NCBI GenBank assembly: GCA_964645625.1
Contig: CAZYAI010000059.1
Location: 1 to 14,924 of the forward strand
Length of the DNA: 14,924 nucleotides
Direction of reading: 5' to 3'
Origin: AB-137-C09 sp964645625
Lineage (GTDB): Bacteria > Pseudomonadota > Zetaproteobacteria > Mariprofundales > Mariprofundaceae
Below are positions 7,061 through 14,496 of the stretch, piece after piece. A program made the translations under genes and the position numbers. A model generated the notes under the pieces. That model saw only the letters and a program-made list of their open reading frames with translations. It made no database searches and was not told where the DNA came from. Within the stretch, counting starts at the first letter, position 1. Every line of letters begins with the position of its first letter.

Positions 7061-9028
7061 TTAACTCGCAGGGAAGATGTGATCATCTGGCTTGTCAGCA
7101 AACGTTTTCAACTTTTGCGAACGCGAAGGGTGGCGCAATTTACGCAGTGCTTTTGCCTCAATTTGACGAATACGCTCACGAGTTACGCCAAACTGCTTGC
7201 CAACCTCTTCCAGTGTATGATCGGTATTCATACCAATGCCAAAACGCATACGTAACACTTTTTCTTCACGTGGTGTTAAATTATCTAACACCTCCAACGT
7301 TACACCAGCCAGCGCTTCACTTACCGTACTATCCAGTGGATTTTCCGCATGCTCATCACCCACAAAATCGCCCAGTTGCGAGTCATCATCATCACCCACG
7401 GGTGTTTCCAAAGACACAGGTTCTTTGGCAACTTCCAAAATCTGCTCGACCTTTTCAATCGGCATTTCCAACTTCTCTGCCAGCTCTTCTGGTGTCGGTT
7501 CGCGACCAATTTCCTGCGCAATCTGGCGTGATACACGGGTAATCTTATTAATCGTTTCAATCATATGCACAGGAATACGAATGGTTCGTGCCTGATCGGC
7601 AATCGAACGGGTGATCGCCTGACGAATCCACCATGTTGCATAGGTAGAAAACTTGTAACCACGCCGCCACTCAAATTTATCGACCGCTTTCATCAGACCA
7701 ATATTGCCTTCCTGAATCAAATCCAAGAAACCTAAGCCGCGATTGGTATATTTTTTAGCAATCGAAATCACCAAACGTAAGTTCGCTTCAATCATTTCGC
7801 GCTTGGCTTGGCGCATTTTCGCCTCACCCATGGTCAGCTTGCGCGCTACCTCTTTGAGCTCTTCAATCGGCATTTCGCTATCTTGCTCAACACGGCGCAA
7901 ACGACGCTGATTTTCACGAATCTTAGGCGCAGCCTTCTCTAAGGCATCAATCCAACGTGCACCAGCATGTTCTTTCATCAATTGATCCAACCAACGCTCG
8001 TTGGTTTCGTTGGGCACAAACGATTCAATAAACAGCTTGCGTGGCATTTTAGCTGCCAACGCCATATCACGAATTTCGCGTTCAAAACGGCGCACACGAT
8101 CAACAGCATTTTTAAAACGTTGAACCAAAGCGGCAATTTGACGTACCGAAAATGGAATCGCCACCAACTCAATCAGCATCGACTCCATAGCACTCGTTAA
8201 TTTCGTTGCTAATTTTAAATCATCGGGCTTACGATCAAAAGCCGCCTTGAGCTTCAAATACTCATCATGATGTTGCTTGGCAGCTTCAAAGTGCAATAAC
8301 GCTTCTTCAAGCTGCTCTTCCATCGTAATGACGGTTTCATCCATCGGCGTACCATCGGGCGTTGCCGTACGTGCTTTAATCGCCTCTGATAATGCCTCAG
8401 GATCCATTTTTTCTGGTTCAACAGGCTCATCTTCTTCATCATCATCCGTACTGTTAAGACGACGTTCGTATTCAGCAATAGCGGCGGCATTGACTACTTT
8501 TTGGTCAATATCAAGAATATCTCGGAACACAGGCGGTTCGTCTGAGTCTTCGGCTTCATCGCGAATTTCAATCACTCGCTCACCCAGCATCATGATCTCT
8601 CGGAAGGTTGCAGGGCAGAGGCAAATAGCCTCGTGAATCTGCATGCGCCCTTCTTCAATACGTCGAGCGATCTCAATTTCACCTTCACGGGTAAGCAATT
8701 CCACTGTACCCATTTCACGCAAATACATACGCACAGGGTCATCAATACGAATCACCGTACCCAAGGTCGTGGTGTCAGCACGCAGCGCAGAATCCTCTTT
8801 GCGCAAGCGGTCTTTACGCACAGCATACGCACCAGTAGGCGCACGCTCAGGGTCAACCACTTCAATACCCAACTCGGTAAAGACATTAATCACCTGTTCA
8901 ATACGATCTGCCGACACCAAGCCCTCAGGCAGATGTTTATTCAGATCCTCATAGGTAATGTAGCCAATCTCTTTACCCTTGGACATTAAACTGCCTAGTT
9001 CACGAATACGAATTTTATCGGGTGTCAT
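7061..9028 (-). CDS. rpoD: RpoD, primary sigma factor (sigma-70)
   Basis: The housekeeping sigma subunit that directs RNA polymerase to -35/-10 promoters. It has 655 residues, slightly longer than E. coli RpoD (613). Region 1.1 is recognisable at the N-terminus (IRELGSLMSKGKEIGYITYE). Region 1.2 holds DDPVRMYLREMG, followed by the acidic non-conserved region with the STDDDEEDEPVEPE run. Region 2 includes ANLRLVISIAKKYTNRGL and FSTYATWWIRQAI (2.3-2.4). Regions 3 and 4 follow, with the 4.2 helix-turn-helix GVTRERIRQIEAKALRKLRH near the end. The acidic insert between regions 1.2 and 2 marks a group 1 proteobacterial sigma. AGAGG upstream supports the ATG at 9028, which overlaps the dnaG stop as ATGA. 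The dnaG-rpoD adjacency is the conserved macromolecular-synthesis arrangement. Confidence 0.98.
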   Translation of the reverse strand: MTPDKIRIRELGSLMSKGKEIGYITYEDLNKHLPEGLVSADRIEQVINVFTELGIEVVDPERAPTGAYAVRKDRLRKEDSALRADTTTLGTVIRIDDPVRMYLREMGTVELLTREGEIEIARRIEEGRMQIHEAICLCPATFREIMMLGERVIEIRDEAEDSDEPPVFRDILDIDQKVVNAAAIAEYERRLNSTDDDEEDEPVEPEKMDPEALSEAIKARTATPDGTPMDETVITMEEQLEEALLHFEAAKQHHDEYLKLKAAFDRKPDDLKLATKLTSAMESMLIELVAIPFSVRQIAALVQRFKNAVDRVRRFEREIRDMALAAKMPRKLFIESFVPNETNERWLDQLMKEHAGARWIDALEKAAPKIRENQRRLRRVEQDSEMPIEELKEVARKLTMGEAKMRQAKREMIEANLRLVISIAKKYTNRGLGFLDLIQEGNIGLMKAVDKFEWRRGYKFSTYATWWIRQAITRSIADQARTIRIPVHMIETINKITRVSRQIAQEIGREPTPEELAEKLEMPIEKVEQILEVAKEPVSLETPVGDDDDSQLGDFVGDEHAENPLDSTVSEALAGVTLEVLDNLTPREEKVLRMRFGIGMNTDHTLEEVGKQFGVTRERIRQIEAKALRKLRHPSRSQKLKTFADKPDDHIFPAS

Positions 9029-10779
9029 GGGCTACCTCTGCGCTCAGCTTCTAATTTTTCAGACAATAACTTCTGTTCCGCCTGAACCTGTGACAGGCGT
9101 TGTCGAATGCGCATTTTTTCGCCGACATCATTGGTGTGATGACAGGCGTAATCCAAATAAGCACGCAACATATCAAACGTGATGCTGGCAAATTCCACAT
9201 CACTTACGGCATCCTGATTGATCCAACGGGGGATATGATTATCCTCAGGGAACATCCGTTGCAAATATGCGGCACAGGCATCACCCGCATATTTTTCAAA
9301 ATCCTGTAATGAAAGGGCGCGATTGTATAGCAAACGCACCCCCTCATCGTCAAGAGGGAAATTGCACGCATCTTCTGGCAGGTCACGAAAGCGCAAAGGC
9401 TTTTGCAACAAACCCGCCATAAAACGCTCTTGCACCTGATTACTCAAAGGACGTGCCTCAGCAGGTGCTTGCTGCGCCGCTGCTTTGCGCGCAGGGCGAC
9501 GGTGTGTAACGACGTGCTGCAACTGCAAACCCGTGCGCTCTTGCACGCCTTGTTGCCAAGCCTGGCGCAAATAGCTGTCGCTCATGCCTTCCAGCATCTG
9601 CTCAGCCTTTTTCACCATGCGCGCTTTGCCTTCGATGCCTTCCCCAGCTTCTTTGCGCAAACCAGCCAACCAAGCATCAAGGGCAGGGGTTGCCTCTGCA
9701 ACACGCTTCATCCATGCCTCGCCACCTTCGCGTTGCAGCAAAGAATCGGGGTCTTCACCTTCAGGAAGATACAAAAAACGTGGTGTCCATTCCGTTCGCA
9801 AGATGGGCAACATCCGCTCTAAGGCACGCCACGCTGCTTGGTAACCCGCACGGTCACCATCAAAACAAAACACAGGCGTATCACATAAACGAAACACCAT
9901 TTGCAATTGCTGCTCACTGATTGCAGTACCTAGCGGTGCGACGGCAATCGGCAGTTCATGCGCCGCCAATGCCAGCACATCCATATAACCTTCAACAATC
10001 AACAACTGCTTGCGTTGGCGAATGCTATCGCGATGCTCAAACATGCCATACAGCAGCGATGATTTATGAAACAACGACGTTTCAGGTGAGTTCAAATACT
10101 TGGGCTCACCATCACCCAAGATCCGACCGCCAAAACCAACCACCGTACCGCGCTGGTCATGAATAGGGAACATCAAACGATCACGGAAGCGATCAACATA
10201 CCCCCGCTCACCAGCAAACAGCATGCCTTGCGCTTCCAGCTCTTGATGCTCCGCAGCGGCAAAACTGCGTGCCATAAAACCATAACCCGCTGGCGCATAA
10301 CCCAATTGATAGTGCGCAATCAACGCCTGCGGCAAGCCGCGCTGGCGTATATATTGCAAGGCTTTACTACCATGGGCTTGATGCAGTTGTTGCACAAAGC
10401 TGTCTGTCACACGTTGCAATAAAGCACCCGCCTCCTTGCGTTGGCGCGCCTGCTGCTGCGATTGTTGTTGCTGTTGCGGGCTAACTTCAGGCAATGGCGT
10501 ACCTGTTTTTTCGGCCAAATACTCCACCGCTTCAGGGAAGCTGTAACCATCGTGATCCATCAAAAACTGAAACGCGCTACCGCCCTTACCACAGCCAAAG
10601 CAATAAAACATTTGCTTGTCAGCCGATACAGAAAACGATGGCGATTTTTCGTTATGAAAGGGACAAAGCCCAAACATATTATTACCCGAACGCTTCAATT
10701 CCACATGACGCGCCACCAAATCAACCAAATCAACCCGCGTCAGCAGTTGTTCAAGGAACTCTGGAGGGTAGTAAGCCAT
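9025..10779 (-). CDS. dnaG: DnaG primase
   Basis: Synthesises RNA primers for Okazaki fragments at the replication fork, recruited by DnaB helicase. It has 584 residues (E. coli 581). The N-terminal zinc-binding domain has ligands C39, H42, C60 and C63 (CPFH and CFGC). A Gln-rich linker (about 101-114) leads to the RNA polymerase domain with KYLNSPETSLFHKSSLLYG (227-245). The TOPRIM fold has IVEGYMDVLA (261-270, catalytic E263) and FDGDRAG (306-312). The C-terminal third is the DnaB-binding helical domain, which is poorly conserved as usual. It starts 6 nt after yqeY stops; no good Shine-Dalgarno is visible before its ATG, so translation is probably coupled to yqeY. It overlaps rpoD by 4 bp. 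Confidence 0.97.
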   Translation of the reverse strand: MAYYPPEFLEQLLTRVDLVDLVARHVELKRSGNNMFGLCPFHNEKSPSFSVSADKQMFYCFGCGKGGSAFQFLMDHDGYSFPEAVEYLAEKTGTPLPEVSPQQQQQSQQQARQRKEAGALLQRVTDSFVQQLHQAHGSKALQYIRQRGLPQALIAHYQLGYAPAGYGFMARSFAAAEHQELEAQGMLFAGERGYVDRFRDRLMFPIHDQRGTVVGFGGRILGDGEPKYLNSPETSLFHKSSLLYGMFEHRDSIRQRKQLLIVEGYMDVLALAAHELPIAVAPLGTAISEQQLQMVFRLCDTPVFCFDGDRAGYQAAWRALERMLPILRTEWTPRFLYLPEGEDPDSLLQREGGEAWMKRVAEATPALDAWLAGLRKEAGEGIEGKARMVKKAEQMLEGMSDSYLRQAWQQGVQERTGLQLQHVVTHRRPARKAAAQQAPAEARPLSNQVQERFMAGLLQKPLRFRDLPEDACNFPLDDEGVRLLYNRALSLQDFEKYAGDACAAYLQRMFPEDNHIPRWINQDAVSDVEFASITFDMLRAYLDYACHHTNDVGEKMRIRQRLSQVQAEQKLLSEKLEAERRGSP

Positions 10780-10785
10780 AACCGT

Positions 10786-11223
10786 TTAGGCTTGCAACAA
10801 CGCCTTAACCTGCGCTGAAACCAGCCCCATATCCGCCTTACCTTGCAAAGCTTTGAGCTGACCCATCACCTTACCCATGTCCTTCATGCCACTGGCTCCG
10901 CTGGCGGCAATTGCATTGCTCACTGCTTGGGTAATCGCCGCTTCGTCCATTTGCTCTGGCATGTACACGTTTAACACGTCAATTTCTGCCAACTCTTTAT
11001 CTGCCAAATCTTGTCGATTCGCTTCGCCGTATTGCGCCGCCGAATCTTTACGTTGTTTAATCAACCGTCCTACAACGGCAATCACATCCTCAGCAGACAG
11101 GGGTTGACCTGAGGCTATTTCTTTATCTTTCAATGCCGCACGCAACATACGAATCACATTCAGCCGTGATTTATCACCAGCTTTCATCGCATCTTTCATA
11201 TCAGCAGTAATTTGATTCAGCAT
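10786..11223 (-). CDS. yqeY: GatB/YqeY-domain protein
   Basis: A small helical protein of 145 residues homologous to the C-terminal tRNA-binding tail of the GatB amidotransferase subunit. Its exact cellular role is not established; a link to tRNA or translation is inferred from the homology. Family blocks are LNVIRMLRAALKDKEI (21-36), VVGRLIKQRKDSAAQY (about 50-65), LNVYMPEQM and GMKDMGKVMGQLK near the C-terminus. I prefer the ATG at 11223 (MLNQITADMK) over the one at 11232, because AAAGGA then lies 8 nt upstream; with 11232 the ribosome binding site would touch the start codon. The position between rpsU and dnaG is the one seen in Pseudomonas and many beta-proteobacteria. It follows two hairpins that may limit transcription coming from rpsU. 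Confidence 0.93.
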   Translation of the reverse strand: MLNQITADMKDAMKAGDKSRLNVIRMLRAALKDKEIASGQPLSAEDVIAVVGRLIKQRKDSAAQYGEANRQDLADKELAEIDVLNVYMPEQMDEAAITQAVSNAIAASGASGMKDMGKVMGQLKALQGKADMGLVSAQVKALLQA

Positions 11224-11311
11224 AACAAACATCCTTTGCTTTCACGCGCATGCACATTCATCTGGCTGCGTGTTAAAGCACACACCAAACAAGTGGCGAT
11301 TCATAACACAA

Positions 11312-11337
11312 AATGCCGAGCGCAAAGGCTCGGCATT
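11312..11337 (-). terminator. Intrinsic terminator or attenuator after rpsU
   Basis: A perfect 10-bp stem, AATGCCGAGC (11312-11321) and GCTCGGCATT (11328-11337), has a 6-nt loop. In the minus-strand transcript the stem is followed by TTGTGTT (on from GGCATT), a short and interrupted U-tract. It lies 57 nt after the rpsU stop and 88 nt before yqeY. The E. coli rpsU-dnaG gap also carries a partial terminator that lets S21 be made in excess over primase; I infer the same role here. Confidence 0.75.
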
Positions 11338-11356
11338 CAATCGCAATAACGATGGC

Positions 11357-11383
11357 GGTGGTTAATACTTACGTACTAACACC
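11357..11383 (-). other. Stem-loop with GUAA tetraloop 11 nt after rpsU
   Basis: In the minus-strand transcript GGTGTTAGTAC, loop GTAA, then GTATTAACCACC forms a stem of about 11 bp with one G-U wobble and a single bulged C. GTAA is a GNRA loop. Placed directly after the rpsU stop and before the terminator-like hairpin, it could protect the rpsU mRNA 3' end or mark a processing site. The structure is read directly; the role is inferred. Confidence 0.55.
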
Positions 11384-11394
11384 TGCGAGCACGC

Positions 11395-11610
11395 TTAGTA
11401 TTCGCGATTTTCCCGCATTCTAACACGACGAAGGCGTTTCATCAGACGCTTGCGCGCTGCTGCTTCCTTACGTTTTTTCGCAATAGAAGGTTTCTCATAC
11501 GCTTCGCGACGGCGGCATTCAGTTACAACACCTGCACGTTCCACTTGTTTGCGAAAACGTTTGATTGCCATTTCTACGGGTTCATCGATACCCACTCTAA
11601 TTCCTGGCAT
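11395..11610 (-). CDS. rpsU: 30S ribosomal protein bS21
   Basis: A basic small-subunit protein located near the 3' end of 16S rRNA, where the mRNA Shine-Dalgarno pairs. It has 71 residues, the same as E. coli S21. The sequence MPGIRVGIDEPVEMAIKRFR, then KQVERAGVVTECRRREAYEK, and the Arg/Lys-rich tail are characteristic. The start at 11610 is fixed by an 11-nt Shine-Dalgarno upstream; the frame is open further to 11676 but that part has no ribosome binding site and no match to S21. It heads the rpsU-yqeY-dnaG-rpoD series and diverges from murJ. Confidence 0.98.
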   Translation of the reverse strand: MPGIRVGIDEPVEMAIKRFRKQVERAGVVTECRRREAYEKPSIAKKRKEAAARKRLMKRLRRVRMRENREY

Positions 11611-11729
11611 AGTAAACATCACCTCCTTCGTCGCTGGACACTTGATTCCTTGCATCGCAACAGCAGCATCCGCCATTATTCATAACGGACATGGTGCATA
11701 TCGCCCATGCAAAAGGGTCGCGCACCATA
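11611..11729. other. Divergent intergenic region between rpsU and murJ
   Basis: These 119 bp must hold promoters for both genes. On the minus strand AATAAT (11678-11683) resembles a -10 hexamer, and TTGCAT lies further upstream, but their spacing (26 bp) is wrong, so I do not claim a promoter. On the plus strand AAAAGGG (11711-11717) is a ribosome binding site for murJ with a rather long 12-nt spacer. No palindrome typical of an operator was noticed. Confidence 0.35.
11618..11628 (-). promoter_or_regulatory. Full-length Shine-Dalgarno of rpsU
   Basis: The minus strand reads AAGGAGGTGAT, complementary over 11 nt to the canonical 16S rRNA 3' end (ATCACCTCCTT in DNA letters). It ends 7 nt before the ATG. 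It decides the start of rpsU and is far stronger than any other ribosome binding site in the window. Confidence 0.9.
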
Positions 11730-13277
11730 ATGACTTCAGCAAAAAAGTCAACATCGCCATTGTTGCGAGCATTAGCAAAAGTCGCCAGTTGGACCATGCT
11801 TTCACGCATATTGGGCTTCGTTCGGGACATTCTCATCGCACGTTTATTAGGCGCAGGACCATTAGCTGATGCGTTTTTTGTTGCCTTAAAGCTGCCCAAC
11901 TTCTTCCGCCGTCTGTTCGCCGAAGGCACATTAACCGTTGCCTTGGTTCCCGTGCTCGCCGAAGAGCGAAAAAAAGGTGAAGCCGATGCCCACGCCTACC
12001 TCAACGCCTTAGCAGGCTTATTACTTCTCGCCCTGTTGCTGTTTACCGTAGCTGGCATCATTGGTATGCCGTGGCTGTTATTACTGTTTGCGCCTGGCTT
12101 CCATGACGAACCCGACCGCTGGCAGCAATCGTTGCATTTAGCGCGATGGATGTTCCCTTATTTGGCTTGTATTTCGCTGGCGGCAATGTCTTGGGCGGTA
12201 CTCAACAGCTACCGCCAATTCTCGGTCGCGGCGGCCAGCCCAGCCCTGTTGAATGTCGCCTTAATCCTCGCCGCCATTGTACTGGCACCACAGATGGACA
12301 ACCCTGCCGAAGCTTTAGCTATCGGCGTTATGCTTGGCGGCATATTGCAGTTAGCGATTCAATTCCCCACCCTAAAACGCATCGGTTGGATCCCCGCCCC
12401 CACTTGGCGACCACGCCTACCCGCTATTTGGCAAACATTGTTACTCTTTGGACCTGCCGTATTGTCGATTGCCGCCGTGCAAATCAACATCTTGGTCGGC
12501 ACGATTTTAGCTACCTTGCAACCCGTCGGTGCTGTTTCTTACCTTTATTACGCTGACCGCTTGGTGCAATTACCCTTGGGTGTATTTGGTATTGCAATGG
12601 GTACGGCACTACTTCCCGCACTCTCCGAACACATGGCAAACCGCCGCTTTGACGAGGCACGGCGCGAACTGGGGCAAGGGCTGGCGTGGCTAACATGGAT
12701 CACCTTACCCGCTGTTGTTGGGCTATTATTATTGGCTGAACCTGTGGTGCGCACCTTGTTCGAGCAAGGTCGCTTCACCGCCAGTGATGCCCATGCCACA
12801 GCGATAACCTTACAAGCATACACCCTAGGGTTGATGGCATTTTGCTGGGCGCGAGTACTTTCCACCGCCTGCTACGCCGAAAAAGATGCAAAAGCTCCCA
12901 TGCGTTATGCCATCATCAGCGTTGTCACCAACATCGTCCTTGCGCTTATCTTGCTGCAACCACTGGGTTATGTTGGTTTAGCACTGGCAACATCATTGGC
13001 TTCGTGGCTCAATGTCATACTGCTATGGCGACGCTTCACCCGCACCCAAGCGCAACACATCCTTGATCGCAGCAACATGCTCCACATCTTACGCGCCTTA
13101 CTCGCCAGCCTTGGCATGGCAGTGTTTTTATACGCGCTAAATCAATGGTGGGCATTCCCCGAACAACAAAAACTCTGGCAATGCCTATGGCTTGGCTGCG
13201 CCGTAGCAGGTGGTGGTGCAATCTTCTTCGCTCTTTCTAAAGTCTTGAGCACGTGTATAAAATCAAGAACAGAGTAA
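11730..13277 (+). CDS. murJ: MurJ, lipid II flippase
   Basis: A MOP-superfamily inner-membrane flippase that moves lipid II from cytoplasm to periplasm, supplying RodA-PBP2 and the divisome. It has 515 residues with the family's 13-14 apolar helices. The N-terminal block SWTMLSRILGFVRDILIARLLGAGPLADAF (split here only by the helix turn, about residues 19-48) followed by FVALKLPNFFRRLFAEGTLT is the MviN/MurJ signature. Functionally important Arg residues in these blocks (R24, R29 and the FFRRLFAEG pair) are retained. I chose the ATG at 11730 because AAAAGGG precedes it and the protein then begins a few residues before the first helix. The earlier in-frame ATG at 11691 lacks a ribosome binding site. 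It is transcribed away from rpsU and converges on the HD-GYP gene. Confidence 0.96.
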   Translation: MTSAKKSTSPLLRALAKVASWTMLSRILGFVRDILIARLLGAGPLADAFFVALKLPNFFRRLFAEGTLTVALVPVLAEERKKGEADAHAYLNALAGLLLLALLLFTVAGIIGMPWLLLLFAPGFHDEPDRWQQSLHLARWMFPYLACISLAAMSWAVLNSYRQFSVAAASPALLNVALILAAIVLAPQMDNPAEALAIGVMLGGILQLAIQFPTLKRIGWIPAPTWRPRLPAIWQTLLLFGPAVLSIAAVQINILVGTILATLQPVGAVSYLYYADRLVQLPLGVFGIAMGTALLPALSEHMANRRFDEARRELGQGLAWLTWITLPAVVGLLLLAEPVVRTLFEQGRFTASDAHATAITLQAYTLGLMAFCWARVLSTACYAEKDAKAPMRYAIISVVTNIVLALILLQPLGYVGLALATSLASWLNVILLWRRFTRTQAQHILDRSNMLHILRALLASLGMAVFLYALNQWWAFPEQQKLWQCLWLGCAVAGGGAIFFALSKVLSTCIKSRTE

Positions 13278-13281
13278 AAGG

Positions 13282-13313
13282 CAGCCCTGCTTCATGACTC
13301 AATAACAAGGCTG
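13282..13313. terminator. Weak hairpin between the convergent murJ and HD-GYP genes
   Basis: CAGCCCTG (13282-13289) and CAAGGCTG (13306-13313) form an 8-bp stem with one mismatch and a 16-nt loop, 5 nt after the murJ stop. A short T-run (GTGTTTC) follows on the plus strand. It could end murJ transcription, but the long loop and weak T-tract make it a low-confidence call. Confidence 0.3.
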
Positions 13314-13356
13314 GTGAGTGTTTCTACATATAACACTGTAAAACTTAACAGTACCC

Positions 13357-14496
13357 TCAAGGAGCTGACAGCACAAAACCATCGCGGCGAAATAACTCAA
13401 CACAGGCATCAACCACATCAGCATTATACAACGTGCTGCGCCCGCGCTCCACTTCTGCTAATGCCTTATCAATACCCAAACCAGGGCGATACGGACGGTG
13501 CGAACTCATCGATTCTACGACATCGGCTACAGCAATAACCTGTGCTTCAAGGCAAATCTCATCCTGCGTTAAACCTTGCGGGTAGCCAGAACCATCCAAG
13601 CGTTCGTGATGCTGATGCGCAATGGCTGCAACAGGCCATGGGAAGTGAATATCGCGCAGGATTTGATGCCCAACATCAGGATGTTCTTGCACCAGCGCGT
13701 ATTGCAAAGCACTTAAACGCCCAGGCCATGCCAAAATCTCTGCGGGGACGTGGATTTTACCAATATCATGAATAATACCACCGAAGTAAATGCCTTCGAG
13801 CATCCCAACCTCAAACTTCATTTTGCTACCAATCGCTCGCCCCAACCGCCCCACACGCCGCTGATGCCCTGCTGTATAAGGGTCGCGCATTTCCACCGCT
13901 GAGGCAATAGCGCGAACACTACCCTCAAGTGCCTGACGCAATTCGTCACCACGTTCTTCTAGCTGCCGATGACTACGCTGCTGCGCCGTCACATCTTGAA
14001 TCACATGCACGCCATAATGCGCATGATTAAAAGCATCGTGAACACGGTAACTACGGGATAAAAAACTACAACCTGATGTGATGTCCTCAAACGCAATCAC
14101 CACATCGCCGGCATCCCCCTTAGTGGTCAAGCAGCAACCTGGTAACGGACCATCACGCAGCGGAAAGCATTGCCAATAGAACTTACCCACCACTTCTTGC
14201 AAGGGTATCTTGGCAATCAATGCATAAGCGCGATTAGCACGTACGATGCGGCCTTTATCATCGTGTAAAAACACGGGATCACTGATAGCATCAAAGGTTG
14301 CTTCCCAGTGTTGCTTGGCTGACTCCAAATCAGCCTGCAATTGGTTCACATCCTCCAGCATCAACAACATCGCCTGACTCGCTTCGTCTTGTGCCTTAAG
14401 TTTGCGTTTTGCATATTTCAATTTGTTTTGTAAGTTGCGATTCTCATGCTTAAGTTGAGTGAACCGAGGGTGCTCATCAGGTTCAATGTCCATCAT
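13357..14496 (-). CDS. PAS-HD-GYP cyclic-di-GMP phosphodiesterase
   Basis: A predicted cytoplasmic signalling enzyme of 379 residues that hydrolyses c-di-GMP. Residues 12-65 form a coiled coil. A PAS domain spans about 66-168 (DAISDPVFLHDDKGRIVRAN at 69-88) and carries Cys110, Cys121 and Cys122. A short helical linker leads to the HD-GYP domain (about 188-370). The catalytic set is complete: H211 (TAGHQRR), H243-D244 (HDIGK), H272 (EHP), H296-H297 (HQHHE), DGSGYP at 301-306, and D325 in VADVVESM. An active enzyme is therefore expected. There are no membrane helices. The ATG at 14496 has AAAGGAGG 10 nt upstream, inside the preceding gene, with which it overlaps by 14 nt. The signal sensed by the PAS domain is unknown; a haem or flavin ligand cannot be read from sequence. 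Confidence 0.92.
   Translation of the reverse strand: MMDIEPDEHPRFTQLKHENRNLQNKLKYAKRKLKAQDEASQAMLLMLEDVNQLQADLESAKQHWEATFDAISDPVFLHDDKGRIVRANRAYALIAKIPLQEVVGKFYWQCFPLRDGPLPGCCLTTKGDAGDVVIAFEDITSGCSFLSRSYRVHDAFNHAHYGVHVIQDVTAQQRSHRQLEERGDELRQALEGSVRAIASAVEMRDPYTAGHQRRVGRLGRAIGSKMKFEVGMLEGIYFGGIIHDIGKIHVPAEILAWPGRLSALQYALVQEHPDVGHQILRDIHFPWPVAAIAHQHHERLDGSGYPQGLTQDEICLEAQVIAVADVVESMSSHRPYRPGLGIDKALAEVERGRSTLYNADVVDACVELFRRDGFVLSAP

Noticed and set aside
11611..11676. Longer S21 start at 11676
   Set aside because: The extra 22 residues do not resemble S21 and contain the Shine-Dalgarno of the real start.
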